NCBI GenBank assembly: GCA_023663685.1
Contig: JAMPHB010000001.1
Span: 898,748 to 962,747, forward strand
From: Blautia sp.
Lineage (GTDB): Bacteria; Bacillota; Clostridia; Lachnospirales; Lachnospiraceae
Reading direction: 5' to 3'
Length of the DNA stretch: 64,000 bases
The notes under the pieces: generated by a model
What the model saw: only the letters and a program-made list of their open reading frames with translations
What the model was told of the DNA's origin: nothing
The model's database searches: none
Program-made: the position numbers and the translations under genes
Shown: positions 17,532-26,635 of the stretch, one piece after another
Layout of the letters: every line of letters starts with the position of its first letter
Position numbering within the stretch: the stretch's first letter is position 1

Positions 17532-18167
17532 TCACTCCACCATCCTTACCGCCATATCATAATCCTGCTGCTCGTCAATATCCACCGCTTCCATACCGCT
17601 TACCTCCTGAATATAGGGGCGAAAACCAATCCTGCGGCGATGCTCTGTAAATATTTCCTTTTGAAACATGTAAAAGCCACTTGTCTCCACCCAGACGGGC
17701 TCCATATCCTGCGTTCTCGGAACATCATTCAGATTATAATTGACAGGCTCGTTTTTGTACCATGCAAAGGTCTGGATACGCTCCGCGGAAAAGGCGGAAT
17801 CATTTTCGCCCTGCAATACATGCTCCAGCGCGTTTGCAATCGAGGAGGCCTGCAAAAAGGGAGAGGTCGTGTGGGCAAGAATATATATCTGCGCATCAAC
17901 CTCCCGGATAAAGCTCTCATATATTTCAAAGCCCTTTACGAGATCGCCGTCTAAGCTTTCGCTCCGTCTCAGAAACCTTGCCCCGTCGGGAAGATATTTG
18001 CAGACTGCCGGATCGCTACAATATACATACACCTCATCAATCCGCTCTACCTGCAGCAAGGAATTCACAATATGCCAGCAGAGCGGATGTCCCGCTATCG
18101 GCAGAATATTTTTGTGCGGCAATCTCTGGGAATCCAGCTTAATCGGTACAAAAGCAACTACCTTCAT
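17532..18167 (-). CDS. CMP-sugar (acylneuraminate/Kdo type) cytidylyltransferase (211 aa)
   Basis: Activates an acidic ulosonic sugar with CTP. The N-terminus [20 protein letters not shown] is the NeuA/PseF/KdsB nucleotide loop, with the catalytic SQRLPHKN variant. Further motifs are VYCSDPAV near residue 45 and HTTSPFLQ near 95, the usual substrate-binding segment. Length is short, as in single-domain NeuA-like enzymes. It overlaps or abuts kdsA and overlaps the upstream transferase by ATGA (18164-18167). With KdsD and KdsA, its likely product is CMP-Kdo or a Kdo derivative; the motif style is closer to NeuA than to classical KdsB. Confidence 0.85.
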   Translation of the reverse strand: MKVVAFVPIKLDSQRLPHKNILPIAGHPLCWHIVNSLLQVERIDEVYVYCSDPAVCKYLPDGARFLRRSESLDGDLVKGFEIYESFIREVDAQIYILAHTTSPFLQASSIANALEHVLQGENDSAFSAERIQTFAWYKNEPVNYNLNDVPRTQDMEPVWVETSGFYMFQKEIFTEHRRRIGFRPYIQEVSGMEAVDIDEQQDYDMAVRMVE

Positions 18168-19771
18168 ACTCGTTCCTCCTCGAAAAAATTATATGTGACG
18201 GGCAGACCGTACCGCATGACCCTCCTGGAGAGATCGTCCCAGAGGCAGGTCTTCATCAGCTGTGCTAAATGCATATCAAAGGCCGCATTCTGCTCCTTCG
18301 TCATTCCCTTCTGCACGGCTTCCTGCAAGGCCGTTTCTATCTCAGAGCTGTCGCTGACTTCGTAGGCGCAATTCTTTCCCTGAATCGCACTTCTCCCCAC
18401 CGGAACTACCGGCTTTCCATACATCAGCGCCTTATATTCCACCGCCGACGCCATACAGACAGTCACATCTGACATTTGAATGAGGCTGTCCACATCACGG
18501 TCCAGAACCAGAATGATCCCGGAGCCAATATCTGCAATATCCGGCAGATTTCCCTTATTATAATGCGGATGCGGCTTAAAAATCAAATTCCAGTCATTTC
18601 TGCGGCATATGTCGTACAGAAATGCCAGCATTTCCTTCGAGGACTGAAAGCAATGGCTCACATACTGATACCAGTAATCTGACTCAGGATTCATGCCCAT
18701 CCCCTCATCGTCCATCCCCGCAACAAATACCGTTTTCCTGTCAGTATCCAGCTTCGCCAGATGTTCATCATCTGTCATCGTTTTATGAAAGATTCCCGTA
18801 TCCCTCTGTGAATCTATAATATAGGATTTTACAGCTCCTGCCCTGTCAAGCTCTTCCTTTTCCACCTTGATATCCAGCAGCTTCTGCGGATTCACCGCAT
18901 ACTCTCCCTGCCCCTGAATCCCTTTTCTGTCAATCTGGTATGTGCCGGGTATCCAGCCAAACTCCATAAAACCAATAGGAATCTGATGCTTCTCTGCCAG
19001 CCTGCCAAGCACATATCCCTGAAAATTCCATGCCGCCCATACGATAATTCTTTTTGCCTCTAAAATCATCAGCAACTGCTCATAGTATTCATACATAAGC
19101 GCAAGACATCTGCCCGTACAATCAACATCCTCTACATGCTTTCTGTGCATGATCTCTAAAATGTTTTTGGTCTTTCCACTTTCTCCTGAATCCTCCGCCT
19201 TTAGTGCCTCCTTGTACTCCTTTGCTTCATACCAGTTGCTCAATAAGGGCAAAGCAATTACGTCCCAGCCATATTTTTCGATTACTCCAGACGTATCCAT
19301 TCCTTCGCAGTCCGTCAGAATGATGCACTGCTCATTTTTATGCGCTTCCTGATAAGCGGCAAGAAAATTGAGCATAGTCCCATTTTGGCGCATGGTAAAA
19401 ACCGGGATAAACAGCAATGTGGTGTTTTTGTAATTCTTTACGGCTGCAAATTCCCTGCACTGTTCTATGCTTTCACGATATGTAATCTTTCTATTATCAC
19501 AGAGCATATCATAGGTAATGAAATCTGTTCCCTGCCTTAATCCCTTTGCTTTCAGATCATTTACAATCTCCGCGTGAAATTTACACATAATGATTACAAA
19601 CAATCCCTGCCAGTCCTCTATGGCTTCGGGAGATAAGACCTTTTTTCCATAAAACTCCTCTCCATAATAATTGGAGTCAATAAAAAAAGACGGTTCTATT
19701 TTTGCATTATTCTCTAAATACGCCCTGCAGAGAGTACCCACTCCCCAAAATACTGTGGTTTTTTCCTTCAT
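18164..19771 (-). CDS. Capsule KpsC/KpsS-like glycosyltransferase with N-terminal Rossmann-like module (535 aa)
   Basis: Residues about 5-90 carry the island's GxG-type module (TTVFWGVGTLCRAYL, PSFFIDSNYYG). The remainder looks like a GT-B enzyme of the capsule-synthesis type. It has NWNLIFKPHPHYNKG near 395, then LIQMSDVTVCMASAVEYKAL and GKPVVPVGRSA near 450. Known relatives with this layout include the bacterial beta-Kdo transferases KpsC/KpsS. It is ATGA-coupled to the CMP-sugar synthetase, strengthening the idea that it transfers a Kdo-like residue. The acceptor and exact family are not decided by sequence reading. Confidence 0.65.
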   Translation of the reverse strand: MKEKTTVFWGVGTLCRAYLENNAKIEPSFFIDSNYYGEEFYGKKVLSPEAIEDWQGLFVIIMCKFHAEIVNDLKAKGLRQGTDFITYDMLCDNRKITYRESIEQCREFAAVKNYKNTTLLFIPVFTMRQNGTMLNFLAAYQEAHKNEQCIILTDCEGMDTSGVIEKYGWDVIALPLLSNWYEAKEYKEALKAEDSGESGKTKNILEIMHRKHVEDVDCTGRCLALMYEYYEQLLMILEAKRIIVWAAWNFQGYVLGRLAEKHQIPIGFMEFGWIPGTYQIDRKGIQGQGEYAVNPQKLLDIKVEKEELDRAGAVKSYIIDSQRDTGIFHKTMTDDEHLAKLDTDRKTVFVAGMDDEGMGMNPESDYWYQYVSHCFQSSKEMLAFLYDICRRNDWNLIFKPHPHYNKGNLPDIADIGSGIILVLDRDVDSLIQMSDVTVCMASAVEYKALMYGKPVVPVGRSAIQGKNCAYEVSDSSEIETALQEAVQKGMTKEQNAAFDMHLAQLMKTCLWDDLSRRVMRYGLPVTYNFFEEERV

Positions 19772-20940
19772 TTATAATTACGCTCCCTCTGCTTTGCCGC
19801 AGGAACTACATAATCTTTGCTATTACTCCCATGACATCTTCTGCACATACTTAAATACCCCTTTTCAGAATATCCCATATTAAATTCCAGCAAGAGCTTT
19901 CTTCCCAAATCGCCCTCCGGAAGCGAAGTCAAATCCAAAAAATCCTCTTCTCCTATATGATACCCCAGATTATCCGACACTGTCCGGGCCATAACGCAGA
20001 AATAGAGTCTTCCATTTCTGGTTTCTCTGCAGGGAGTAGCACAAAGGTCAAATTTTCGGATAATTTCTTTTTCATCCCCCTCGTCTACATAATTTGCAAA
20101 CCCATAATCCCACCATTCTTCATCTTCTTTTCCCATGTTATATGAAACTCCGGCCTTCGCCAGCAGCTTTTCTAATTTTTCATACTGATCATGTAAGGCT
20201 GGAATCGACCTTGTATAATTCGAAATCCTAACCAGAACCCCATACTTCCGGCAACTGTCTAATAACTCCTTCCCGGGAAGAATTGTTCCATTTGTCGTAA
20301 TACTGAATGTCCCAATCTTATCCCTGTACTTGTCTCCTATATATCGAACCGCATATTCCAAATCTGCATATAATAACGGTTCTCCCCCAATCAATACGAA
20401 CTCATGGATATAGTCCACTTTAGAAAAGAATATGTCTGCGGAATTGTAAACATCCTCCAGGCGCATATCCTCCGTATTCCGATCCACCGCATAACACGCA
20501 TGTGCACAGTCCGCGCACTTTAAGGTACACCGTTCGGTCACGCATATTTGTGCAAGATTCATAAACAGAAGATTCTTTTTATAAAACATATACAAAGGAA
20601 AAATCCTATTCAAAAACCCCTCAGAATAGTAATAGGTACAGTTATCCTGTTTTAACTGCCTGCTAATTTCCTGTTCATGGGCAGAATTCGCCGCAATAAT
20701 TATCGTCTCCTCCTTTGCATTCTCTAAATACCACTCGTAAGAATGCACAATCTCCCCGCAAAAACCGCTTATCTGCTTTTCCCTGCTATTATCTATAAAT
20801 CCTGCAAACATATCAAATTTGGATAATGTCACATATAATCCACGGCCAATATCCCCAGCGCCAAAGATATAAAAAGAGCGGTTATCCAAATTCGGAATCT
20901 TTAGCTTGTCCAACTCTGATCCCTTGTGAGTCCATTTCAT
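19768..20940 (-). CDS. Radical SAM protein with N-terminal Rossmann-like module (390 aa)
   Basis: Residues about 20-110 form a GxG module (FYIFGAGDIGRGLYV, FAGFIDNSREK). The radical SAM core follows, with the [4Fe-4S] cysteines in CTLKCADCAHAC near residue 140 and the FVLIGGEPLLY GGEP motif near 187. The C-terminus has extra cysteines (CATPCRE; CRRCHG), consistent with a SPASM/twitch-like auxiliary cluster. It overlaps the downstream transferase by 4 bases. The reaction is unknown; in a glycan locus it could epimerise, deoxygenate or methylate a sugar, or modify a peptide acceptor. Confidence 0.8.
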   Translation of the reverse strand: MKWTHKGSELDKLKIPNLDNRSFYIFGAGDIGRGLYVTLSKFDMFAGFIDNSREKQISGFCGEIVHSYEWYLENAKEETIIIAANSAHEQEISRQLKQDNCTYYYSEGFLNRIFPLYMFYKKNLLFMNLAQICVTERCTLKCADCAHACYAVDRNTEDMRLEDVYNSADIFFSKVDYIHEFVLIGGEPLLYADLEYAVRYIGDKYRDKIGTFSITTNGTILPGKELLDSCRKYGVLVRISNYTRSIPALHDQYEKLEKLLAKAGVSYNMGKEDEEWWDYGFANYVDEGDEKEIIRKFDLCATPCRETRNGRLYFCVMARTVSDNLGYHIGEEDFLDLTSLPEGDLGRKLLLEFNMGYSEKGYLSMCRRCHGSNSKDYVVPAAKQRERNYK

Positions 20941-21036
20941 AATAATACTTCCCCTTCATTTATGATTTCCTTTACCTGTGTGCGTCTCACAAATAGACTT
21001 TCGTGTTATAAAATTAGGCTTTCCCGGCTTCATCCA

Positions 21037-22764
21037 CTATCCTAAAAATGGATATAAATCATCAAACTCCGCCGCTTTTAGGGAACCATCGGGCATCACT
21101 CGCGATGCGATCCTTGGCTCAATCGGCGCAAAGTCCTGAATCATTACCTCACAGACCACAGACCCTTCCATGCCCAGCACTTCCTCAAGCTTCTGCCGCA
21201 GATTATCCTCCGCCGTAATCCGAACGGCCGGAAGCCCATAGGCCTGTGCCACCTTACAGAATTCCGGCGTCTGCAAACCGCTGTCCGGCCCTACCCCCAA
21301 AAAGCGGTCGTTCATATAATTGTGCTGGTTATGCCGAATCAGCATATAGCCGTTATTATTATATACAAACAGCTTGACCGGAAGCTTGTGATATGCCATC
21401 GTCGCAAATTCCTGTATATTCATCTGGGTGCTTCCATCTCCCGACAGTGCAAGCACCTGCCGCCCCGCCTGACATGCGCCTATCGCGGTTGCCCATGAGC
21501 CCATGCTGGAAAAACCGCCGGAAGCCAGATAACGCTGCCCCTTTTTCAGCTTCCAGCTCTGGGATACCATACAGTATACGCTTCCTGTATCCACCACAAT
21601 ATTACTATCCGCAGAGGCAAGTGCAGACAACTGCTCTGTAAAGTAATATGCATTGAGCGGTTTCTGCGCGCGGTACTCTGGCTTTACAACCGGATAGCGT
21701 TCCTTGTTCTCCATGCAGAACTGAATCCACTGTGTATGATCCTCCGGTGTCTCTCCCTCCAGTTGTCCCAAAAGGCTCTCCAAAAAGACTTTGACATCCT
21801 GCCTATACTTGTGCTGAACCGGAACCGCATCGCGGACTAATTCCTTTTCATCAATATCAACCATAATTTTAACCGCATGTTCTGCCAGACGCTCCGGGTA
21901 ATAGCCGATTGTTGACACAGATAAGCGGCTTCCCAAGATCAGAAGTACGTCGCACGCCTGCACAGCGAAATGAGAGGCGCGGTCTCCATAGCCGCCCGGT
22001 CTGCCGACATAATATGCAGCGTCCGATGCAATCACATCAATTCCGCCCCGGGAAGTAACCACCGGAATCTGATACTTATTGCTTAACAGCTCTAACAGTT
22101 CTGTTGCACCCGCACTTCGCACTCCGAAGCCCGCCAAAATCAGGGGCTTCTTTGCTTCTAAGATAATCCGGGCAATCGATGCATAATCAATTACATCCAT
22201 CTCCTCCGCCGTCGGCTCATATCCCTCCATAGTCTCCGGCACCTGCCGGTTCTGAATATCCACGGGAACATCGATCCACACCGGCCCTTGTCTCCCTGCG
22301 GTCGCATGGCAGTACGCCTCCTCCAATATTCTGCGGGTATCCTCCGGCCTCATAATGGTCGCACAGTACTTTGTAATACTCTGCACCACCGGCTCCACAA
22401 GCATACTCTGGCAGGCATTCTGCCGGATTCCACTGTCGAGCGTATACTGGAGCAATCTGGAATTCGCCTGCCCGGATATGGCAAATACCGGAGTGGAGTC
22501 AAAATATGCCTGCGCAATTCCCGTGATGGCATTCGTCACCCCCGGCCCGATTGTGACAAGGCATGCGCCGGGAACATGGTTCACCCGCGCGTATCCGTCC
22601 GCCGCCATTGCCGCTGCCTGCTCATGGTGACAACACACAGCCTCCAGCTCTTCATTGCGGTATAGCGCGTCCGTCAGCCACATCGCGGAGCTGCCGGACA
22701 CCATATACACCCGCCCACAGCCCTTTTTTTGTATATAATCAAAAATATAATCTGCCACTGTCAT
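21037..22764 (-). CDS. ThDP-dependent acetolactate-synthase-like enzyme (575 aa)
   Basis: Three-domain ThDP enzyme. The catalytic Glu lies in VCCHHEQAAAMAADGYARV near residue 48. GPGVTNAITGIAQAYFDSTP follows, and the Mg/ThDP motif GDGSTQMNIQEFATM ends in NNNGYML near residue 465. Length and architecture are those of acetolactate synthase-like proteins, but no regulatory subunit or branched-chain amino acid genes are nearby. Within a cluster encoding CDP-4-keto-6-deoxyglucose synthesis, the best-described analogue is YerE, which adds a two-carbon branch to a CDP-ketosugar. That role is inference. Confidence 0.8.
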   Translation of the reverse strand: MTVADYIFDYIQKKGCGRVYMVSGSSAMWLTDALYRNEELEAVCCHHEQAAAMAADGYARVNHVPGACLVTIGPGVTNAITGIAQAYFDSTPVFAISGQANSRLLQYTLDSGIRQNACQSMLVEPVVQSITKYCATIMRPEDTRRILEEAYCHATAGRQGPVWIDVPVDIQNRQVPETMEGYEPTAEEMDVIDYASIARIILEAKKPLILAGFGVRSAGATELLELLSNKYQIPVVTSRGGIDVIASDAAYYVGRPGGYGDRASHFAVQACDVLLILGSRLSVSTIGYYPERLAEHAVKIMVDIDEKELVRDAVPVQHKYRQDVKVFLESLLGQLEGETPEDHTQWIQFCMENKERYPVVKPEYRAQKPLNAYYFTEQLSALASADSNIVVDTGSVYCMVSQSWKLKKGQRYLASGGFSSMGSWATAIGACQAGRQVLALSGDGSTQMNIQEFATMAYHKLPVKLFVYNNNGYMLIRHNQHNYMNDRFLGVGPDSGLQTPEFCKVAQAYGLPAVRITAEDNLRQKLEEVLGMEGSVVCEVMIQDFAPIEPRIASRVMPDGSLKAAEFDDLYPFLG

Positions 22765-22819
22765 ATCGTATCTTCACCCTTCTATATCCCATGCTCTAAA
22801 ATGATAGCTCCCGCTTTTC

Positions 22820-24232
22820 CTATTGCTTCATTAACTCCTTATACAAAGTTTTTCCCGATTCATTTTTAGGAATATTCTCCAAATAAATCATCCGAAAAGC
22901 ATTTCTGTGTAAACCCGTTTTTTTTAATAAAAAACGCTGTATCTCTTCCTTCATACAACTCTTTGTATAAAATATATCCATCTGGTCATCCACGCCTGCA
23001 CAAGCCACATCCATATCAGGGAATCCTACCTTGAGAATCTGTTCAACTTCATCCAGGCTTATCCGGTTTCCTAAAATTTTTAGAAATCTCTTTCTTCTGC
23101 CCGCAAAATAAAAAAATCCATCTTTGTCCTTATATGCGATATCGCCAGTTTTCAAACAACCAGCCCGCTCATCCCCTTTACACAAATCTTCAAGGCACTC
23201 CGCATACCCCAGTGTTACATCATCACCATAATATACAATTTCGCCATTCGTATTTGCCTCTTCAATTTCATTTCCCTGCACATCTATCAGCGCCATACGA
23301 CCATTCGGCACAGCAATTCCCATACTTCCTACCTTCTCAAATTCGTATGGAACAGGAACATATGCTAAAACCGCTGTTCCCTCACACTGACCATACATAA
23401 CCACAAATTTTTTATTTGATTCTCTCGCGTCCTTTGCAAATGCCTGATGCAATTCTGCGCGCAGCTTCCCACCCGACTGTGTCATGTATCGCAATGAAGG
23501 ATAATTCTTTACGGTAAAATGCATACGATTCAATGTCTCATAAGTATACGGTACCCCCGAAAAGCTGGTTGCCCTCCGCTCCATAAAGAAATCCCAAAAC
23601 TCTTTCTGGACAACGGATTTATCGGTAAGCAATATAGTTGCTCCTACATCTAAATGAGTATTCACTACACTGAGTCCATATGTATAATTGATCGGTAACG
23701 TAGTAATGGGTCTTTCTGTATCACTGATTTTTAAAAAGCTCACAATATTTTCTATATTGGCTCTCATATTCTTATAACTCTGGCGAACAAACTTCGGGCT
23801 TCCAGTAGAGCCGCTCGTGGTCAGTAATAATGCTAATTCATCATACAATGCAACATCCGTCCCGGCGTATGGTGTCTTATATAAAATGTATTCAAAGCAC
23901 TCATATACCTTTTTGCACTCCTGCAATAAAGAATAAGAAATATTCGACTCTCCAATCCATAAATAAGACGGATGATATTTTTGATATAAGCAATTGAGCA
24001 TGTCCTCATCCAGGTCAGCCTTTAACATGGCAGGAACTATTCCACCATTGATAAATCCTATATATCCAATCAAACTCCCCAAACAATTTTTACAAAACAA
24101 AAAGACCATACAGCGTGTCCCTATAACCTTACACAAGTCTTCTCCGAACTTTTCCAGCTCTCCATAAGAAAGCATTTGTCCCCTATCATCAATGATGGCT
24201 GTCCGCTCATCCTTATCGCTAAAATTCCACAT
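22820..24232 (-). CDS. AMP-dependent acyl/aryl ligase (470 aa)
   Basis: Adenylate-forming enzyme. The P-loop-like LLTTSGSTGSPKFVRQ lies near residue 130. VMYGQCEGTAVLAYV follows near 275, TGDIAYKDKDGFFYFAGR near 370, and the C-terminal NESGKTLYKELM contains the catalytic Lys. These are the A3, A5, A7/A8 and A10 signatures. I start at ATG 24232 (AGGGAG upstream), which overlaps the carrier-protein gene by 14 bases. It most likely activates a carboxylic acid and loads it on the adjacent acyl carrier protein. The acid is unknown. Confidence 0.85.
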   Translation of the reverse strand: MWNFSDKDERTAIIDDRGQMLSYGELEKFGEDLCKVIGTRCMVFLFCKNCLGSLIGYIGFINGGIVPAMLKADLDEDMLNCLYQKYHPSYLWIGESNISYSLLQECKKVYECFEYILYKTPYAGTDVALYDELALLLTTSGSTGSPKFVRQSYKNMRANIENIVSFLKISDTERPITTLPINYTYGLSVVNTHLDVGATILLTDKSVVQKEFWDFFMERRATSFSGVPYTYETLNRMHFTVKNYPSLRYMTQSGGKLRAELHQAFAKDARESNKKFVVMYGQCEGTAVLAYVPVPYEFEKVGSMGIAVPNGRMALIDVQGNEIEEANTNGEIVYYGDDVTLGYAECLEDLCKGDERAGCLKTGDIAYKDKDGFFYFAGRRKRFLKILGNRISLDEVEQILKVGFPDMDVACAGVDDQMDIFYTKSCMKEEIQRFLLKKTGLHRNAFRMIYLENIPKNESGKTLYKELMKQ

Positions 24233-24455
24233 TATATTTCTCCCTGAGAATTTCAAGTCCATTATCAAAAGAATTTAATTCTATTGTGTCATTCATATCA
24301 AACTCAATATTAAATTTCTCCTCTAAATCTGCAATCAACATCATATGTGTCACGCTGTCCCACATATCATTCATACCATATTTCATCTTAATTGCCTGAT
24401 CCTTTGTTATATCAAATGTCTCCTCAAAGGCTCTGACATATTTATTGTAATTCAT
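24219..24455 (-). CDS. Acyl carrier protein (78 aa)
   Basis: Small acidic four-helix protein. The attachment serine lies in MWDSVTHMMLIADLEEKF near residue 32, the DSx/DSL position for phosphopantetheine. ATG 24455 has GGAGGAAG upstream. It sits between the acyltransferase and the adenylate ligase, so it is a dedicated carrier rather than the fatty acid ACP. Being in a sugar cluster, it probably hands an acyl group to an amino sugar. Confidence 0.88.
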   Translation of the reverse strand: MNYNKYVRAFEETFDITKDQAIKMKYGMNDMWDSVTHMMLIADLEEKFNIEFDMNDTIELNSFDNGLEILREKYNVEF

Positions 24456-24484
24456 GTGAACTTCCTCCATTTCATAATTTCCAC

Positions 24485-25495
24485 TTATACTAAATTCGGT
24501 CTGTCCATATCACCATCAGCATGAAAAAACCGGTAATTTGAATTTTTAGGAAAGCTGACATAGATGCATTGATTTTCCTGGATCAAGGGATCCAGTCTGT
24601 CTGGAATAATATTTGTTTCATTTTCATTTAACACAAATCCCATTTCCTTCATAACCGTCGGACTGATTCCATAACATAAACAGTCAATATATTCATAATC
24701 TCTTTCTTTTCCCATGCTCTCAAAAAAATCCGCTATATCAATTAACTCATTTTCGCTTCCAATAATATCCACTATCCGGGCTATTTTTCTATCAGCCACT
24801 TGTTGTTCTCTCATAACAAAAAAGGTAGTAAACCGTTTTTTTTCTACCTCTATTCCATAAATAGTATAATGATATAGTTCACTTGGAAAATGAAAATATC
24901 GTTTAATAATGTATTGCAGACTTTTATATGGCCTCTGCAAAATTAAATGATTTTCATTGATCACCTGTCTGCACATATCCTCAGTATCTATCCGTTTTAC
25001 AGTGTACTTCGACTTTCTAACGGGCAATATAATTTCCTCTGAAATTTTAGCCACTTTATACTCATCTCCGGCAAATAATTTATAATAATGCTTCATAGTG
25101 TCAACCTTCCACTTCAAAAAAGAGGAATACATAAAACGTGTATTTTTCTCAAGATTGACCGCAGATATATGCTGATAATGCCTGGATAAATAAATCATTA
25201 TTTTAAGTGCAATTGGATTTTTCTCCCCTTTTTTTACCAGCAGGTTCGACATCCAAACATCCGTATCTGAACATCTAATAAGCCCGCAAGCGCCTACTAA
25301 CTGCTGGTCGCATTCCCTTCTTGCAACCACAAAATTTAAACGCTCGTTCCCTCTGTAATAGTAATCAAACAATTCATCTCTTACGATAATCTGTGAGGTT
25401 TTCCATTCTCTACAAAAGAAATCAACAAGTTCCTCTTTTTCATCATACTCTGCAATATAAATCAAATGTCCATCTAAACTTTCCTGATTGCTCAT
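24485..25495 (-). CDS. GNAT-like acyltransferase (336 aa)
   Basis: Overall layout suggests a GNAT or tandem-GNAT fold. The VARRECDQQLVGACGLI strand pair lies near residue 55, followed by MSNLLVKKGEKNPIALKIM where acyl-CoA/ACP-binding turns usually fall. The C-terminal half repeats a similar pattern. AT-rich codon use sets it apart from the Kdo genes. It lies next to the carrier protein and the aminotransferase, so N-acylation of an amino sugar from acyl-ACP is the simplest idea. The family assignment is moderate because no strict motif is conserved. Confidence 0.6.
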   Translation of the reverse strand: MSNQESLDGHLIYIAEYDEKEELVDFFCREWKTSQIIVRDELFDYYYRGNERLNFVVARRECDQQLVGACGLIRCSDTDVWMSNLLVKKGEKNPIALKIMIYLSRHYQHISAVNLEKNTRFMYSSFLKWKVDTMKHYYKLFAGDEYKVAKISEEIILPVRKSKYTVKRIDTEDMCRQVINENHLILQRPYKSLQYIIKRYFHFPSELYHYTIYGIEVEKKRFTTFFVMREQQVADRKIARIVDIIGSENELIDIADFFESMGKERDYEYIDCLCYGISPTVMKEMGFVLNENETNIIPDRLDPLIQENQCIYVSFPKNSNYRFFHADGDMDRPNLV

Positions 25496-25504
25496 ATCCT
25501 GCCT

Positions 25505-26620
25505 CTACGCACTAATAATTTCTGATATTTCCCTACATACTCTGTCTACATCTTCCTCTGTAAGATTCAATGCCGAAGGAAGTGTAATACCAGCTTTCCA
25601 AAATTTCTCTGATATCGGTACTGAAAATCTCCTATCATAATTAGGCATCGCGCTCATGGAGGGGTATCCCGGCCGCGCCCAGATATTTTTTTTCTGCAGG
25701 GCTTTCAGTATAGTATCCCTGGATACTGGGCAAGATTCATTGACAAAGCCCACCACATACGCATAGTTGCTCTCACATTCCGCTCCCACCTTCAACAAAT
25801 CTATTCCGGCAATTTGCTGGAAGCGCACATGATACCATTCATAAATCTGCTTTTTCTTTGCGACCAATTCATCTAAGCGTTCAATTTGAGCCAGAATCAA
25901 CGCCGCTGTTACATTTGATATGCGGTAATTATACCCCACATCGTCCGACCACAGATAATCAATGCTGTCATTCCGACAAAAGGTTCCATAGTGCAATGCC
26001 CTTTTATATAATGCCTCATCATCTGTAACAAACATCCCTCCCTCTCCGCCAACCGCAATCTTCGAGCCCTGAAAGCTAAACGCTCCTATATCTCCAATTG
26101 TACCACAATAACGACCTTTATACCTGCCGCCAACCATTTGACAAGCATCCTCAATAACTTTCAAATGATGATTCCCTGCAATCTCCATAATTCGATCCAT
26201 ATCCGCAGACATTCCTGCAAAATGCACCAGCATAATAGCTTTCGTTTTTTCTGTAATTGCCTGCTCAATCAATCCCGGATTGATGCAAAGAGTCTCTGGA
26301 CATATGTCCACAAATACACAGGTAGCGCCTACATAGCTTATAGCCTGCGCTGTGGCAATATAGCTCTGGTCTGTCACAATCACTTCATCCCCCGGCTGCA
26401 GCCCCAGGGCAATCGTTGCCAGATGCAGGGCATGAGTACCACAATATGTAGCTATCGCATATTTTACTCCTACCATCTCTGCAAAGGTTCTTTCTAATTT
26501 GCGGATGTCCTTGTCATAAGTCTCATACCAGCCGTTTCGCACTGCATCTACTACATATTCTATTTCTTTTTCTGTAATGTCCGGGCCTGCTAACGCAATT
26601 TTTTTATACTCATTTCCCAT
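25505..26620 (-). CDS. DegT/DnrJ/EryC1/StrS aminotransferase (371 aa)
   Basis: PLP-dependent sugar aminotransferase. YCGTHALHLATIALGLQPGD lies near residue 60, IEDACQMVGGRYKG near 160, and the Schiff-base lysine is in GAFSFQGSKIAVGGEGGM near 188. The lysine is present, so this is a true aminotransferase rather than a ColD/E1 deoxygenase, which has His there. The likely substrate is a keto sugar such as CDP-4-keto-6-deoxyglucose made by the products at 34143-35977, giving a 4-amino sugar. The acyltransferase gene follows after nine bases. Confidence 0.92.
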   Translation of the reverse strand: MGNEYKKIALAGPDITEKEIEYVVDAVRNGWYETYDKDIRKLERTFAEMVGVKYAIATYCGTHALHLATIALGLQPGDEVIVTDQSYIATAQAISYVGATCVFVDICPETLCINPGLIEQAITEKTKAIMLVHFAGMSADMDRIMEIAGNHHLKVIEDACQMVGGRYKGRYCGTIGDIGAFSFQGSKIAVGGEGGMFVTDDEALYKRALHYGTFCRNDSIDYLWSDDVGYNYRISNVTAALILAQIERLDELVAKKKQIYEWYHVRFQQIAGIDLLKVGAECESNYAYVVGFVNESCPVSRDTILKALQKKNIWARPGYPSMSAMPNYDRRFSVPISEKFWKAGITLPSALNLTEEDVDRVCREISEIISA

Positions 26621-26635
26621 CTCTTAGACCTCTTT

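Noticed and set aside
21037-22764. Biosynthetic acetolactate synthase of the valine pathway
   Set aside because: No ilvN, ilvC or ilvD neighbours; it lies inside a glycan operon. Not fully excluded, so discussed as a finding.
25505-26620. ColD/E1-type deoxygenase giving a 3,6-dideoxy sugar
   Set aside because: The PLP lysine is present (FQGSKIAVGGEGG); E1/ColD enzymes have His there.
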